Positions 8,029-18,041 are shown, counted from the first letter of the stretch. The stretch: DNA of 64,000 bases from Bradyrhizobium icense (GCF_001693385.1 NZ_CP016428.1:2976001-3040000), one strand, 5' to 3'. Translations and numbers: made by a program. Notes: a model not told the origin generated them from the letters alone.

Positions 8029-9713
8029 TTGGCGAACGCTTGCCGGCGGTCAAAGGAAGCAATACGAGCGGACGAGGGGGCCTGCTCGAGGCTATCAAGC
8101 CAATCCGGATCCAGCTTCGGTACCGACGAGAACAGCAGTTGCGAGTAAGGATGCTTTGCCGCCTTGATTTCCGACGGCAATAGCTGCTCGACCTTCTTTC
8201 CACCATACATCACAATGATCTCGTCGCAGATGGCCTTCACCACGGACAGGTCATGGCTGATGAAAATGTAGGAAATCCCGAGTTCGCGCTGCAGCTCTTT
8301 CAACAAGTCGATGACCGCAGCCGCCACCACGGTGTCGAGTGCCGAGGTGATCTCGTCGCACAAAATCAGCTTTGGATCGGCGGCGAGCGCTCGAGCGAAA
8401 TTCACGCGCTGTTTCTGTCCGCCGGACAACTCCGACGGTCGGCGGCTGCGAACGGAGCGGGGCAGCTTCACCATGTCGAGCAATTCGTCGATGCGGGCAC
8501 TACGCTCCCGGCCACCCATGCGATGGTAGAACGCCATCGGACGGCCCAGTATGTCTTCGACCAGCTTTGCCGGATTGAGTGCCGTGTCGGCGTGCTGGAA
8601 CACGATCTGGATTTCCCGCAACTGATCGTGGCTGCGATCTCGCGCTGAGCGACTGAGTTCTCGGCCGTCGAATGTCATCTGGCCGGCGGCCGCGGGCAGT
8701 ACGCCGGCAATCGTGCGCGCCAGAGTGGATTTGCCGGAACCGGACTCGCCGATGATGCCGAGATTGCGGCCCTTCTCCAATATGAGGCTGACACCCTCGA
8801 CAGCCCGCACAAGTGGCAGCCCATCCGGCTGAATCGAACCGTATCCGGCACTGATGTCCTTGAACTCGAGGAGCGGCTTCATCTCGTCAGGTTGCTCTTC
8901 CACCACTTCCCGCGGGCGCGGCTCAAAGGCGGCGAGAAGCTCGCGGGTATAGGGATGTTTGGCTGTGGAGAGAATTTCAGCGGTCGAGCCGGTCTCCTGC
9001 ACCTCGCCGCCCTTCAGGACGACAATTCGGTCGGCGATCTGCGAGACGACGGCAAGATCGTGCGAGACGTAAACGCCCGCAATGCCGGTCGCGCGCATGA
9101 CTGATTTGAAAGCGCGCAGGACCTCGATCTGGGTGGTTACGTCCAGGGCCGTGGTCGGCTCGTCGAAGATGACGAGCTTGGGATCGCTTATCAGCGCCAT
9201 CGCGGCTGAAAGCCGCTGCAACTGACCGCCGGAGACCTGATGCGGGTAGTGTTGGCCGATGGTCTCGGGGTTCGGCAAAGACAGCGCTTTGAACAGTTCG
9301 ACGGCGCGTCGGCGGGCTTTTTCGGCCGGCATGAGACCATGGATACGGGTCACCTCGATCACCTGATCGATGATTTTTGCCGATGGATTGAAGGCAGCGG
9401 CCGCGCTTTGCGGAATATAGGCGATATCGGCTCCGCGCATCCGGGCCCGTTCCTTCTCGGAGAGGGACGCCATGTCCTTGCCGTTCACGAGAACCTGCCC
9501 ACGGGAGATGCGGCATCCCGGGCGGCAATAGCCCATCAGTGTGAGGGCAATTGTCGTCTTTCCCGAGCCGCTTTCGCCGATCAGGGCGACGATTTCACCC
9601 TCGGCGACGTCCAGGGTGATGCTCTTGATGATTTCCACCCTGCGGCCTGAATCGGTCGTCGCCTCAACCTCAAGGTCACGAATTTCGACCAGGTTGGACA
9701 AGTTGGCCATCAT
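8025..9713 (-). CDS. Peptide/amino-acid ABC transporter, two-domain ATPase (DppD-DppF fusion type)
   Basis: 562-aa cytoplasmic ATPase with two complete nucleotide-binding domains in one chain. Each has Walker A (GESGSGKTT and GESGSGKST), a signature (VSGGQLQR and LSGGQKQR) and Walker B (LVIFDEPTTALD and LILCDEITSALD). In oligopeptide/nickel-type systems these are often separate DppD and DppF proteins; fusions are common in rhizobia. Its ATG overlaps the permease stop as ATGA, so it is the last gene of a minus-strand operon: binding protein, two permeases, ATPase. The second Walker B region has EIT instead of the more usual EPT. Confidence 0.93.
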   Translation of the reverse strand: MMANLSNLVEIRDLEVEATTDSGRRVEIIKSITLDVAEGEIVALIGESGSGKTTIALTLMGYCRPGCRISRGQVLVNGKDMASLSEKERARMRGADIAYIPQSAAAAFNPSAKIIDQVIEVTRIHGLMPAEKARRRAVELFKALSLPNPETIGQHYPHQVSGGQLQRLSAAMALISDPKLVIFDEPTTALDVTTQIEVLRAFKSVMRATGIAGVYVSHDLAVVSQIADRIVVLKGGEVQETGSTAEILSTAKHPYTRELLAAFEPRPREVVEEQPDEMKPLLEFKDISAGYGSIQPDGLPLVRAVEGVSLILEKGRNLGIIGESGSGKSTLARTIAGVLPAAAGQMTFDGRELSRSARDRSHDQLREIQIVFQHADTALNPAKLVEDILGRPMAFYHRMGGRERSARIDELLDMVKLPRSVRSRRPSELSGGQKQRVNFARALAADPKLILCDEITSALDTVVAAAVIDLLKELQRELGISYIFISHDLSVVKAICDEIIVMYGGKKVEQLLPSEIKAAKHPYSQLLFSSVPKLDPDWLDSLEQAPSSARIASFDRRQAFAN

Positions 9714-10561
9714 ACGCTCCTGTCTCTGATCTTCTTCGGGAGGTTGTCGATCAGTAGATTGACGCTGATCGTAAGGCTGGCGATGGCCAGTGAGGGAACG
9801 ATCACGGCAGGAGCACCGAACGGCAGTCCGCCGATATTTTCACGCACCAGCGCTCCCCAGTCGGCTTGGGGCGGCTGCAACCCCAGTCCCAGGAATGAGA
9901 GACCAGACAGAAGCAGAACGATGAACACGAACCGCAAGCCAAGATCGGTCAGTATCGGCCGAATGATGTTAGGCAGGATCTCCGAGCCGATCAGATAGAG
10001 GGTGCCTTCACCACGAATGCGGGCGACGGTCATGAAATCCATCGTATTGATGTTGATGGCGAGCGCGCGCGAGAAACGGTAGGCCCCGGGGATGTAGATG
10101 ACGGCAAGCGTGACGATCAGGACAGGAACGGACGAGCCGACCGCGGCGACGACCAGGAGACCGAATAGTTTGCTCGGTATCGAACTCAAGGCATCCAGAA
10201 AGCGACTGAGCCCAGCATCCAGCCAGCCGCCGGAAACGGCGGCGGTCATTCCGAGAACTACACCCGTGAAGCAGGAGATGGATACGGCTGCAAGGGAGAT
10301 GCCGATGGTATAGCGCGCGCCCATGAGAATGCGCGAAAGCATATCGCGCCCGAGATAATCGGAGCCAAGCCACAGGGTGTCGCTGATCGGACCGAAATAT
10401 TCGAGGTCGATGATTTCCCCCACCGGGTGGGGTATGATTTTCGGCGCTAGGATCGCTGCCAGGGCCCAAGCCAGAATAACGGCCGACGAAGCGATGCCGA
10501 CGAGGTTGAACCTGTAGCCGAAATGCGCTTTGGTCTGCGCCTGTGCGGTATGTACCGTCAT
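9710..10561 (-). CDS. Peptide-type ABC transporter permease (DppC-like)
   Basis: 283-aa inner-membrane permease of the BPD_transp_1 family. It has an N-terminal membrane helix, then a periplasmic loop with GSDYLGRDMLSRILMGAR, a hallmark of DppC/OppC subunits. About five further helices follow, and an LSFLGLGLQPPQADWGALV block near the C-terminus is also typical of DppC. It overlaps both neighbours by 4 bp, consistent with coupled translation and a DppB/DppC heterodimer. Confidence 0.92.
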   Translation of the reverse strand: MTVHTAQAQTKAHFGYRFNLVGIASSAVILAWALAAILAPKIIPHPVGEIIDLEYFGPISDTLWLGSDYLGRDMLSRILMGARYTIGISLAAVSISCFTGVVLGMTAAVSGGWLDAGLSRFLDALSSIPSKLFGLLVVAAVGSSVPVLIVTLAVIYIPGAYRFSRALAININTMDFMTVARIRGEGTLYLIGSEILPNIIRPILTDLGLRFVFIVLLLSGLSFLGLGLQPPQADWGALVRENIGGLPFGAPAVIVPSLAIASLTISVNLLIDNLPKKIRDRSV

Positions 10562-11508
10562 CGGATCCTCGGATTTGACAGGATCGCGACAATGTCCGCG
10601 GCCGTGGTCAACAGCAGATAGCCAAGGCAGAAGATCATTGCGCAGGTCTGGATCAGCGGGAGGTCACGGGTCGAGACCGCGTCAACCATCAGTTTTGCAA
10701 TGCCCGGATAGTTGAAGATCGTCTCAACGATGATCACGCCGCCGATGAGGTATGACAGCGATAGCGCCACCGCATTGGCGATCGGACCAAGCGCGTTCGG
10801 AAGGGCATGCTTGAGCACCATGCGTCCGCGCGACGCGCCCTTGAGGAGGGCCATCTCTACGTAGGTTGTGTCGAGCGTCTCAATAACGGCGGCGCGCGTC
10901 ATCCGGATTATTTGCGCCGACACTCCGAAGGTGAGTGTGATAACCGGCATGGAATAGATCTTCAGCATGTCGGCGAACGAATGCGCGTCGTTTGCGAAAG
11001 AGAGAGCGGGAAGCCATTTCAAGTACACCGCGAAGAAGAGCACGGCGCAGGTCGCCACCATGAACTCTGGGACGGAAATGATCCCGATCAGGAGCACCGT
11101 TACAACGCGGTCGTATAGCGAACCGCGCAACACGGCGCTGGTGATGCCAAGCGTCAACGAAATCGGCACAGCGAGCAGTGCCGTGATGCCGGCGAGTTTC
11201 ATCGTGTTGACGAAGCGATCGCCGATCAGCGCGACAACCGGCATGCTGTTGGCATAGGACGTGCCGAAATCGCCGCGGAGAAAGTCAAGCAACCAATGGA
11301 TAAAACGAAGGACTGCCGGCTCATCCAGATGCATGGCCCGCCGCAGCCCCTCGGCTGCTTCCGGTGTGGCGGCTTGTCCGAGCAGGATTGACGCGGTGTC
11401 GCCGGGCAGCAGGTTGGTTGCAAAGAACACCGCAAAGGAGACGATCAGCAATGTGATCATCGCCACGAAGAGCCTGCTCAGGATGAGATCGAGAACCCTG
11501 ATATTCAT
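10558..11508 (-). CDS. Peptide-type ABC transporter permease (DppB-like)
   Basis: 316-aa inner-membrane permease pairing with the DppC-like subunit. The N-terminal helix (LFVAMITLLIVSFAVFF) leads into the DppB block NLLPGDTASILLG. A later cytoplasmic loop has the permease EAA-like segment with LKHALPNALGPI. It lies 84 bp downstream of the substrate-binding protein gene in the same operon. Confidence 0.92.
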   Translation of the reverse strand: MNIRVLDLILSRLFVAMITLLIVSFAVFFATNLLPGDTASILLGQAATPEAAEGLRRAMHLDEPAVLRFIHWLLDFLRGDFGTSYANSMPVVALIGDRFVNTMKLAGITALLAVPISLTLGITSAVLRGSLYDRVVTVLLIGIISVPEFMVATCAVLFFAVYLKWLPALSFANDAHSFADMLKIYSMPVITLTFGVSAQIIRMTRAAVIETLDTTYVEMALLKGASRGRMVLKHALPNALGPIANAVALSLSYLIGGVIIVETIFNYPGIAKLMVDAVSTRDLPLIQTCAMIFCLGYLLLTTAADIVAILSNPRIR

Positions 11509-11592
11509 GCAGGCGCTCCCTAGAGCCCTTTGATAGATGGATATGCTACGAACGATAGCCGGGTGCAGATGTCGCTCCGGGTGCCGATGCTG

Positions 11593-13203
11593 TCATGCCC
11601 CGAACCAGACGTGCTCAGCCATTGAATAGCCCATCATGCCGCCGAGTGGATTTATCTCCATGCCTTTAAGTTTGGCGGTCACGGCGTCGACAGCCGCGAT
11701 GTAGGCAGGAATGATTGTTCCCGCCTCCTCGGCAATCATGGCCTGCAACTGGCCGTAGATCTCTTTGCGCTTGGCCTGGTCGAGCATTCCCCGGGCTTCG
11801 ACCAGCATGCCATCGAACTTTTCCGACTTGTATTGACTTTCGTTCCACGGCGCCTGCGAGGCATACAGCAACGAAAACAAGATGTCCGGCGTTGGTCGAT
11901 AGTTGATGTTGCCGAAGTGAACTGGCGCCTTGAGCCAGTAATTGTTCCAATAGCCGTCCGAGGGGACACGCTGGATGTCCAATTTCAAGCCGATCGCGGC
12001 GGCGTTGGCCTGAAGCAGCATGGCCATATCGATCGACGAGCTAGCCGCCTCGGAGGCGACCACCGGAATGGAGTGCCCGAACACGTCGGCTTTCTTGAAG
12101 TAAAATTTCGCCTTGTCGGGATCAAACGGCTTCGGCCGCAGATCGTTGTTGCGGTATATATTGCCGGGGAAAACCGGCTGATCATTGCCGATGTCGCCGA
12201 AGCCTCGCAACGCCGATTTGAGGATCTGGTCGCGATTGACGAGATGCTTCATGCCGGTCACGAAGTCCTTGTTCTGCCCAGGAGCCATGTCGAGGCGCAT
12301 GTTGAGATTCGTGTAGCTGTTCGAACTCGATCTGGAGAGCACGAAGCCGGGCCGGCTTTCGACAAGCCGGACGGATCGGGGATTGATCGCGGCGGCGACA
12401 TGGATGTCCCCCGAAAGCAGGGCATTGACGCGGGCATTGTCTTCGTTGATGGCAAAGAATTCGAAAGTATCCACGTGCGGGCCGCCGGCCTTCCAGTAAT
12501 TGCGGTTCTTGCGCATGATGGAGCGGACGCCGGGCTTGAAGCTTTCGAGTACGAAAGCGCCGGTGCCATTCCCCTTGGAAAAATCGGTCGTGCCATCCGC
12601 GACGATCATGAAATGGTGCAGCGCCAGGATCGTCGGCAGGTCGGCGTTGGCGGCAGTGAGCGTGATTTCAAGGGTGAGATCGTCGACGGCCTTGAGATCG
12701 GTTATCTGCTTGGCGATGGCGTTGACCTTTGATCCGATATTGGGATCGAGATGGCGTTTCAGCGAAAAGATCACGTCCGCGGACGTGAGCGGCTTTCCGT
12801 CGTGAAAGACAACGCCCTTTCGGAGCTTGACGGTCCAGATTTTGGCGTCGGCGCTGTCAATGCGCTCCGCCAATTCCATTTGCGTCTGGCCGGACTTGTC
12901 GAGGACGGAGAGGCGGTTATAGAGGGCGCAGCAGCGAGAATAGTCCGTCGAGTTCGACGCTTTGGCCGGATCGAGGGTGTCTGCCGTCGACGAAGTAAAG
13001 CCCGCTACCTTCAGGTGACCTCCGGCCACCGGGGTTGCCGCGACCGCATCCGTGGCGCGTCCGAGAATGAGGGAGCCGGCCGACATTGCCATGCCACCCG
13101 CCAACAACATGTGAAGGAGTTCGCGACGTGTCGCGCCCCGACGAACGGCATTTTCCAGTATCGCGTCATCGGAATTGGTCCAGTTGGTGGTCCTGCTGTC
13201 CAT
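11593..13203 (-). CDS. ABC transporter substrate-binding protein, SBP_bac_5 family, Tat-exported
   Basis: 536-aa periplasmic binding protein of the DppA/OppA class. The chosen ATG at 13203 is preceded by GGAGG; a longer frame to 13320 adds 39 residues without a ribosome site. The N-terminus carries a twin-arginine signal, TRRELLHML, followed by a hydrophobic stretch and an Ala-rich cleavage region (DAVAATP), so export is probably through Tat, as for several rhizobial proteins of this family. Inside, AERIDSADAKIWTVKLRKGV is the usual N-terminal block of SBP_bac_5. Family ligands include peptides, opines and amines; the adjoining aminotransferase and acetyltransferase genes suggest an amino-acid-like ligand here. 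Confidence 0.92.
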   Translation of the reverse strand: MDSRTTNWTNSDDAILENAVRRGATRRELLHMLLAGGMAMSAGSLILGRATDAVAATPVAGGHLKVAGFTSSTADTLDPAKASNSTDYSRCCALYNRLSVLDKSGQTQMELAERIDSADAKIWTVKLRKGVVFHDGKPLTSADVIFSLKRHLDPNIGSKVNAIAKQITDLKAVDDLTLEITLTAANADLPTILALHHFMIVADGTTDFSKGNGTGAFVLESFKPGVRSIMRKNRNYWKAGGPHVDTFEFFAINEDNARVNALLSGDIHVAAAINPRSVRLVESRPGFVLSRSSSNSYTNLNMRLDMAPGQNKDFVTGMKHLVNRDQILKSALRGFGDIGNDQPVFPGNIYRNNDLRPKPFDPDKAKFYFKKADVFGHSIPVVASEAASSSIDMAMLLQANAAAIGLKLDIQRVPSDGYWNNYWLKAPVHFGNINYRPTPDILFSLLYASQAPWNESQYKSEKFDGMLVEARGMLDQAKRKEIYGQLQAMIAEEAGTIIPAYIAAVDAVTAKLKGMEINPLGGMMGYSMAEHVWFGA

Positions 13204-13494
13204 GTGTCGTTCCTCCGTTGGTCGGTGCGGACGGTTGTGCGTCTTCAGTGCGCACTTGAGCTCCGCCGTCAGTTCAAGTTGAGGTTCAGGCGCCTCCAAG
13301 GCTCGTAAACGGATCTTCACAGCGGATCGTGAGAAGTCCGAACTTCGTGCGAGTTTGGACCTCGCTTATTGTCCAGTTTCCCATCTCCGCGGCTCCTATT
13401 TCTCTCAAATGTTATCGGCGCGCCCGCACAAAATTCTGAATTTAACGCTTGCACGGCATTTCGAGAATTGCCGTGCCGCTCCTGCGGGTGGCCC

Positions 13495-14868
13495 TCACGC
13501 CAGCGCCCGCCGCACATCCGGATCGTCCAAGGTCTGATCGAGGGTCTTGCGCGTTCGCTCGATCATCGCGTCGATTTCGCTTTCGGTGCAGCAAAGCGGC
13601 GGGGCATAGCCGATGACGCCCTGGGCGAAGGCGCGTACGACGAGGCCGTTCTCCCAGGCGCGGTCAAATATCCGCCTCGACGGATCGGCGGCTGCCGGCA
13701 GAGGGATTTTTTTCTCCTTGTCTATCACGAGTTCGATGGCCGCGAGCATGCCGCGGCCACGCACGTCGCCGACCAAAGGATGATCGCGCAGGCTTTCGAG
13801 GCCGGCCATCAGACGCCGGCCGGCCCTGACGCCGTTGTCAAGAAGCCCGTCTTCATAGAGGTTCAGGACCGCAAGTCCGACCGCCGCGCTGACCGGGTGG
13901 CCGGAATAGGTCTGGCCGTGACCGACGGCAGCGTTTCCGGCGCCGTCGGCGATGACATCGTACACTTTGTCGGACATAAACACCGCACCCATCGGGGCGT
14001 AGCCCGACGTAAGGCCCTTTGCGGTCGTCATGAAATCCGGAACGATGTCGTCCTCCGAGCAGGCGAACAGCGGACCGGTTCGACCGAAGCCGGTGATGAC
14101 CTCATCCGCAATAAAGAGGATGCCATGGCGGCTGCAGAGATCGCGCAGGGCCTTGATCCAGCCTCGCGGCGGTACGATGACTCCACCGGAGCCTTGAATC
14201 GGCTCGGCATAGAAAGAGGCGATACGATCTGCTCCGACGGACTCGATTTTCGCCTCGAGTGCCGCCAGCGATGACGCGATGATGGCGGCCGCATCCTCCC
14301 CGACGGGATTGCGATAGGGATAGGGGGAGGGGATCTTGTGCTGCCAATCGTAGGGCACACCGAAACCAGCGTGGAAGGCGGGCAGTGCGGTCAAGCCCGC
14401 GCCGACCGTCGAGGATCCGTGATAGCCTTGTTCGATCGAGATGAACTGGTCGCGCCGCGGCTCGCCCTTGGCATGCCAGTAATACCTGACGAAGCGCACT
14501 GTGCTATCCACGGCATCCGATCCTCCGAGCGAGAAATAGACGTGGTTGAGGTCCCCCGGCGCGCGTTGGGCGAGTTCGGCAGCAAGGCGGATCGCGGGTT
14601 CCGACCCCAGACCGAAATAGCCTGTCGCATAGGCCAGCTCCCGCATCTGCCGGGCCGCGGCCTGGACGATGCTCTCATGACCGTAACCGGCGTTGACACA
14701 CCATAGCCCTGCGAAACCGTCGAGAAGCTGGCGGCCGGTCGCATCGGTGACGGTAGCGCCGCTGGCCGACTTCAGCACGCGGACGCCGAGCTTCTCGTGG
14801 CCGCGATATGAGGCCACCGGATGGATCAGATGGGCGCGATCCAGTTCGATCAGGGAATTGGCGAGCAT
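13495..14868 (-). CDS. Class III omega-aminotransferase
   Basis: 457-aa PLP enzyme of the class III (omega-amino acid:pyruvate) aminotransferase family. The Schiff-base lysine is K284 in TTAKGLTSGY; D255 in ADEVITGFGR contacts the pyridine nitrogen; YHGSS and SGHP are the usual cofactor and dimer blocks. It removes a terminal amino group, usually to pyruvate, giving an aldehyde and alanine. It lies 14 bp downstream of the GNAT gene and upstream of the ABC operon on the same strand (291 bp gap). The alanine dehydrogenase at 24128-25240 could regenerate pyruvate from the alanine formed. The exact amine donor cannot be read from sequence. Confidence 0.93.
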   Translation of the reverse strand: MLANSLIELDRAHLIHPVASYRGHEKLGVRVLKSASGATVTDATGRQLLDGFAGLWCVNAGYGHESIVQAAARQMRELAYATGYFGLGSEPAIRLAAELAQRAPGDLNHVYFSLGGSDAVDSTVRFVRYYWHAKGEPRRDQFISIEQGYHGSSTVGAGLTALPAFHAGFGVPYDWQHKIPSPYPYRNPVGEDAAAIIASSLAALEAKIESVGADRIASFYAEPIQGSGGVIVPPRGWIKALRDLCSRHGILFIADEVITGFGRTGPLFACSEDDIVPDFMTTAKGLTSGYAPMGAVFMSDKVYDVIADGAGNAAVGHGQTYSGHPVSAAVGLAVLNLYEDGLLDNGVRAGRRLMAGLESLRDHPLVGDVRGRGMLAAIELVIDKEKKIPLPAAADPSRRIFDRAWENGLVVRAFAQGVIGYAPPLCCTESEIDAMIERTRKTLDQTLDDPDVRRALA

Positions 14869-14882
14869 GTTCTTTCTCCGGA

Positions 14883-15722
14883 TCAGCCGAGAGCTTGGCT
14901 GGCGAGGGCGAAGGTCCGCACCTGCGTATGGTCGGGTTTCTTTGGCGCGTGGTTGCTCATGGCTATGCCGCCGCCGACGTGCTGGAGGCCGATCTTTTCC
15001 AGCCAGTCAGCCAGGCCGCTGTCGCTATCCGTATCGATGCGAAGGAAGGCTCCGGTACGGGAGGCCGCGAAGAACGCAATGAGCGTCTTGGCTTCATCTG
15101 CGCTGGTGGCGACGATGGGTCCGATTACCTCTCCGCGACCGAAGGCGCGTAGGGCGGCATAACCGGTGACCACGCCGTCGCGGCGGACCACCGCAAATTT
15201 CCCGGCGCTGGCCAGGCGATCGATGAGCGCACCGCGATCGGCGCCGAATGCGTCGCGGTCTAGTCTCTTTATGGCTGCGATCTCATCGGCGGTGGCGAAC
15301 ACGACACCTCGCGATGTAGCCACAAGCCGCACCTCGCCCTGGTGTTGCCGGATCGTGCCGCATTCGGCAAAGCCGAGCTTTCTGTAGAGAGGCAGTCCCT
15401 CCGCAGTCGCAAACAGCCTCAACGGCCGGCCTCCGGCGAACGCAAAGGCGCGCTCCATGAGCTTGCGCCCCAGGCCGTGACCGCGCATCGCCTCGTCGAC
15501 GATCACCATGTTTATCGCCGCGCAGTCCTGCCCAAAGCGGGTCAGCAATATGGTGCCGACAACGCGGCCGTTGGCGTCGAGCACGACCGTGCCGTCGCTG
15601 AGCGCGAGCATCATCTGCCAGTCTTCGCGCCGGTGCGGCCATTGGGCTTGCTGTGACAGGCTCACTGCGCCGTCTATGTGTTCCGGGCCGAACATCACCA
15701 GATCGATTTCGTCCGTCCTCAT
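14883..15722 (-). CDS. Double-domain GNAT acetyltransferase, paralogue 1
   Basis: 279-aa protein with an N-terminal GNAT domain and a C-terminal second domain of the acetyltransferase-18 type. Landmarks are WPHRREDW (about 27-34), the acetyl-CoA loop RGHGLGRKL, then YRKLGF and RQHQGEV, and a C-terminal GRGEVIGPIVA. The same landmarks in the same order occur in two other genes of this window (23185-24081, 26321-27193), so this is a three-member local family. It is the first gene of the minus-strand group and sits 14 bp before the aminotransferase. Substrate unknown; an amino acid or its breakdown product is a reasonable guess from context. Confidence 0.88.
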   Translation of the reverse strand: MRTDEIDLVMFGPEHIDGAVSLSQQAQWPHRREDWQMMLALSDGTVVLDANGRVVGTILLTRFGQDCAAINMVIVDEAMRGHGLGRKLMERAFAFAGGRPLRLFATAEGLPLYRKLGFAECGTIRQHQGEVRLVATSRGVVFATADEIAAIKRLDRDAFGADRGALIDRLASAGKFAVVRRDGVVTGYAALRAFGRGEVIGPIVATSADEAKTLIAFFAASRTGAFLRIDTDSDSGLADWLEKIGLQHVGGGIAMSNHAPKKPDHTQVRTFALASQALG

Positions 15723-16023
15723 GGAATCTCCTGTCTTCTTACCGTTAATTTGAGACGAGGGCGTCCGGCATATCGTCTGAAGGCGGCCCGCGCCGCGATA
15801 TTTTTCGCTGTAGTGCGCGGGGCTTTCCGCAGCTTGTGCCGGTGCGGCGGGTCAAGGAAGGCGTCGCGGCTGCCTTCCCGCCGCGGAGGACAGCAATGCC
15901 GTGCCGAACCGTCTTGCAAAAACGGAACATTCTGCTTTGCACGTGGGCATTTCAATCGAGCAGTCTGGCGCGAGGCCTTATGATCGTGGCACTCGAAACG
16001 TCGCGACAGAGGATGGACGAACG
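15723..16023. promoter_or_regulatory. Divergent intergenic region between GNAT-1 and HAD operons
   Basis: A 301-bp stretch between two divergent transcription units, so it must hold promoters for both. I could not pick out a convincing -35/-10 pair or operator. No conserved protein is encoded in it. Confidence 0.4.
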
Positions 16024-16692
16024 ATGGCTGCTTTCCGCCCCAAATACATTACCTTCGACTGCTACGGTACGCTCACCTACTTCGCGATGGCGGAAGCCGC
16101 GCGTGACCTTTACGGCAACCAGCTCGATGAAACGCACATGCAGGAGTTCATCGAGAACTTTTCAGACTACCGGCGGGACGAGATCCTCGGCGATTGGAAG
16201 CCGTATCACGAGGTGGTCCGCAATGCGCTCGAGCGTACTTGCAAGCGCAACGGCGTGGCGTTTCGCGACGAGGACGCGCAGATGATCTACGAGCGCGTGC
16301 CAACTTGGGGACCGCATCCGGACGTCCCGGTTGGTCTCGCCAAGGTGGCGAAGGAAATACCGCTCGTGATCCTGTCGAATGCGATGAATTCGCAGATCAT
16401 GTCCAACGTCGAAAAGCTCGGCGCTCCCTTCCACGCGGTGTTCACGGCCCAGCAAGCCCAAGCCTACAAGCCGCGGTTCAAGGCCTTCGAATACATGCTC
16501 GATATGCTGGGCTGCGGTCCGGAAGACATTCTGCATTGCTCGTCCTCCTTCCGCTATGACCTGATGTCGGCCCATGATCTCGGCATCAAAAACAAGGTTT
16601 GGGTAAACCGCGGCCATGAGCCGGCGAACCCCTATTATGGGTACGTCGAAATCGCCGATATTTCAGGTCTGCCAGGTGTCGTTGGCTTGTGA
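16024..16692 (+). CDS. HAD-superfamily type II (2-haloacid dehalogenase-like) hydrolase
   Basis: 222-aa haloacid-dehalogenase-like protein. Nucleophile Asp12 lies in FDCYGTL, motif II is LSNAMN, the lysine motif is YKPRFKAF and the motif IV region is CSSSFRYDL. These match the L-2-haloacid dehalogenase subfamily, but its presence in amine-catabolic clusters suggests a different physiological substrate. The start at ATG 16024 has an AGAGGA upstream. It is followed 14 bp later by a FAD oxidoreductase; the same HAD-FAD gene pair recurs at 33687-35717. Confidence 0.9.
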   Translation: MAAFRPKYITFDCYGTLTYFAMAEAARDLYGNQLDETHMQEFIENFSDYRRDEILGDWKPYHEVVRNALERTCKRNGVAFRDEDAQMIYERVPTWGPHPDVPVGLAKVAKEIPLVILSNAMNSQIMSNVEKLGAPFHAVFTAQQAQAYKPRFKAFEYMLDMLGCGPEDILHCSSSFRYDLMSAHDLGIKNKVWVNRGHEPANPYYGYVEIADISGLPGVVGL

Positions 16693-16706
16693 GACAGGAG
16701 AGCGGG

Positions 16707-17977
16707 ATGCGATTCGTATCCTACTGGCACGATACAGCTCCGGTCTTTGGTGCCGCGGCGCCGGGGCCGGTCGAAAGTCACTACGATGTCGCCGTGATCG
16801 GCGGCGGCTTCACCGGCCTTTCGGCGGCGCGCCAGCTTGCGAAAGCGGGCGCCAAGGTTGCCGTGCTGGAGGCGGAGCGGGTGGGCTCGGGCGGATCGGG
16901 CCGCAATGGCGGACATCTCAACAACGGTCTCGCCCACAGCTATCTCGCTGCGAAAGCCCAGCTTGGCAAAGAGCGCGCCATCGCCCTTTACAAGGCGTAT
17001 GACGATGCCGTCGATACGATCGAGACCATCGTCTCCGAAGAGGGAATAGACTGCGATTTTCGGCGCTCGGGCAAGCTCAAGCTCGCTTCCAAGCCGAAGC
17101 ATTTCGACACGCTTGCGCGCACCTTCGAAGCACTTCACGCCGAGGTCGACAAGGACACCACAATGTTGTCGGCCGAGGATCTCAAATCGGAGGTCGGCTC
17201 GCCCTTCCACGGCGCGATCCTGTCGAAGAAGAGCGCAATGATGCACATGGGCCGTTATGCGGCTGGTCTCGCTGAGGCGGTGGTGCGTCATGGCGGCGAG
17301 ATCTTCGAGAATGCCGCCGTGAACGCCTGCAGGTTGACGGCGGGCACACGGTGATGACGGCGCGCGGCACGCTGACGGCCGACAACGTCCTCATCGCCAC
17401 CGGGGCCTACACGACACCCAATTTTGGCTATTTCCGCCGGCGTATCGTAACAGTCGGCAGCTTCATCATCGCGACGCGGCCGTTGACCGCGGCGGAGATT
17501 ACTGAGACGATGCCGGGTAACCGGAACTGCGTCACCTCAATGCATATCGGCAATTATTTCCGTCTGTCGCCGGACAATCGGCTGCTTTTTGGCGGCCGGG
17601 CTCGCTTCTCGGCGGTTTCTGATCACACTTCGGATGCCAAGAGTGGCGCGATCCTTCGCAGCGCCCTCGCGGCAATGCTCCCGCAGCTCGGCAATGTCGA
17701 GATCGATTATTGCTGGGGCGGACTCCTTGACATGACGCAGGACCGTTATCCGCGCGCCGGCTATCAGGACGGCGTGTGGTACGCCATGGGATTGTCGGGC
17801 CATGGAGCACAGCTTTCCACCCAGCTCGGTATCATGGTGGCCGACGCCATGCTCGGCCGCGAGGACCGAAATCCGATGAAAGGATTCGCGTGGCCGTCCG
17901 TCCCGGGTCATTTCGGCAAGCCGTGGTTCCTGCCGCTGGTCGGCCTCTACTACAAGGCTCTCGACAGGATCCAATAG
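16707..17977 (+). pseudogene. FAD-dependent oxidoreductase (PuuB/DAO-like), single-base frameshift
   Basis: Two overlapping frames, 16707-17354 and 17351-17977, together encode a full-length homologue (about 422 aa) of the intact 425-aa oxidase at 28472-29749. The first frame has SYWHDTAPVF then the FAD motif VIGGGFTG (residues 31-38); the second has RRRIVTVGSF, NRLLFGGRARF, YCWGGLLDMTQDR and GLSGHG. Around 17328 the alignment is restored if one base is added after the GCC codon at 17325-17327, giving ALQVDGGHT in place of ACRLTAGTR. A one-base deletion or sequencing error is therefore likely. The ATG at 16707 follows AGGAGAGCGGG. Whether a split protein is made is unknown. Confidence 0.82.
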
Positions 17978-17999
17978 ATCGCTGGTGCTCCTGGACGAT

Positions 18000-18030
18000 A
18001 AAAGGGCGAGCCGAACCGGTTCGCCCTTTT
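18000..18030. terminator. Bidirectional rho-independent terminator
   Basis: A perfect inverted repeat, AAAAGGGCGA and TCGCCCTTTT, separated by an 11-nt centre, lies in the 64-bp gap between two convergent genes (FAD oxidoreductase ending 17977 and aldehyde dehydrogenase ending 18042). The A and T runs at the two ends give a U-tract in either direction, as expected for a shared terminator. Confidence 0.85.
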
Positions 18031-18041
18031 CGTTGTGTTCT

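Noticed and set aside
17325..17356. Programmed ribosomal frameshifting in the oxidase gene
   Set aside because: No slippery heptamer or downstream structure at the shift point, and the paralogue is in one frame; a simple deletion explains it better.
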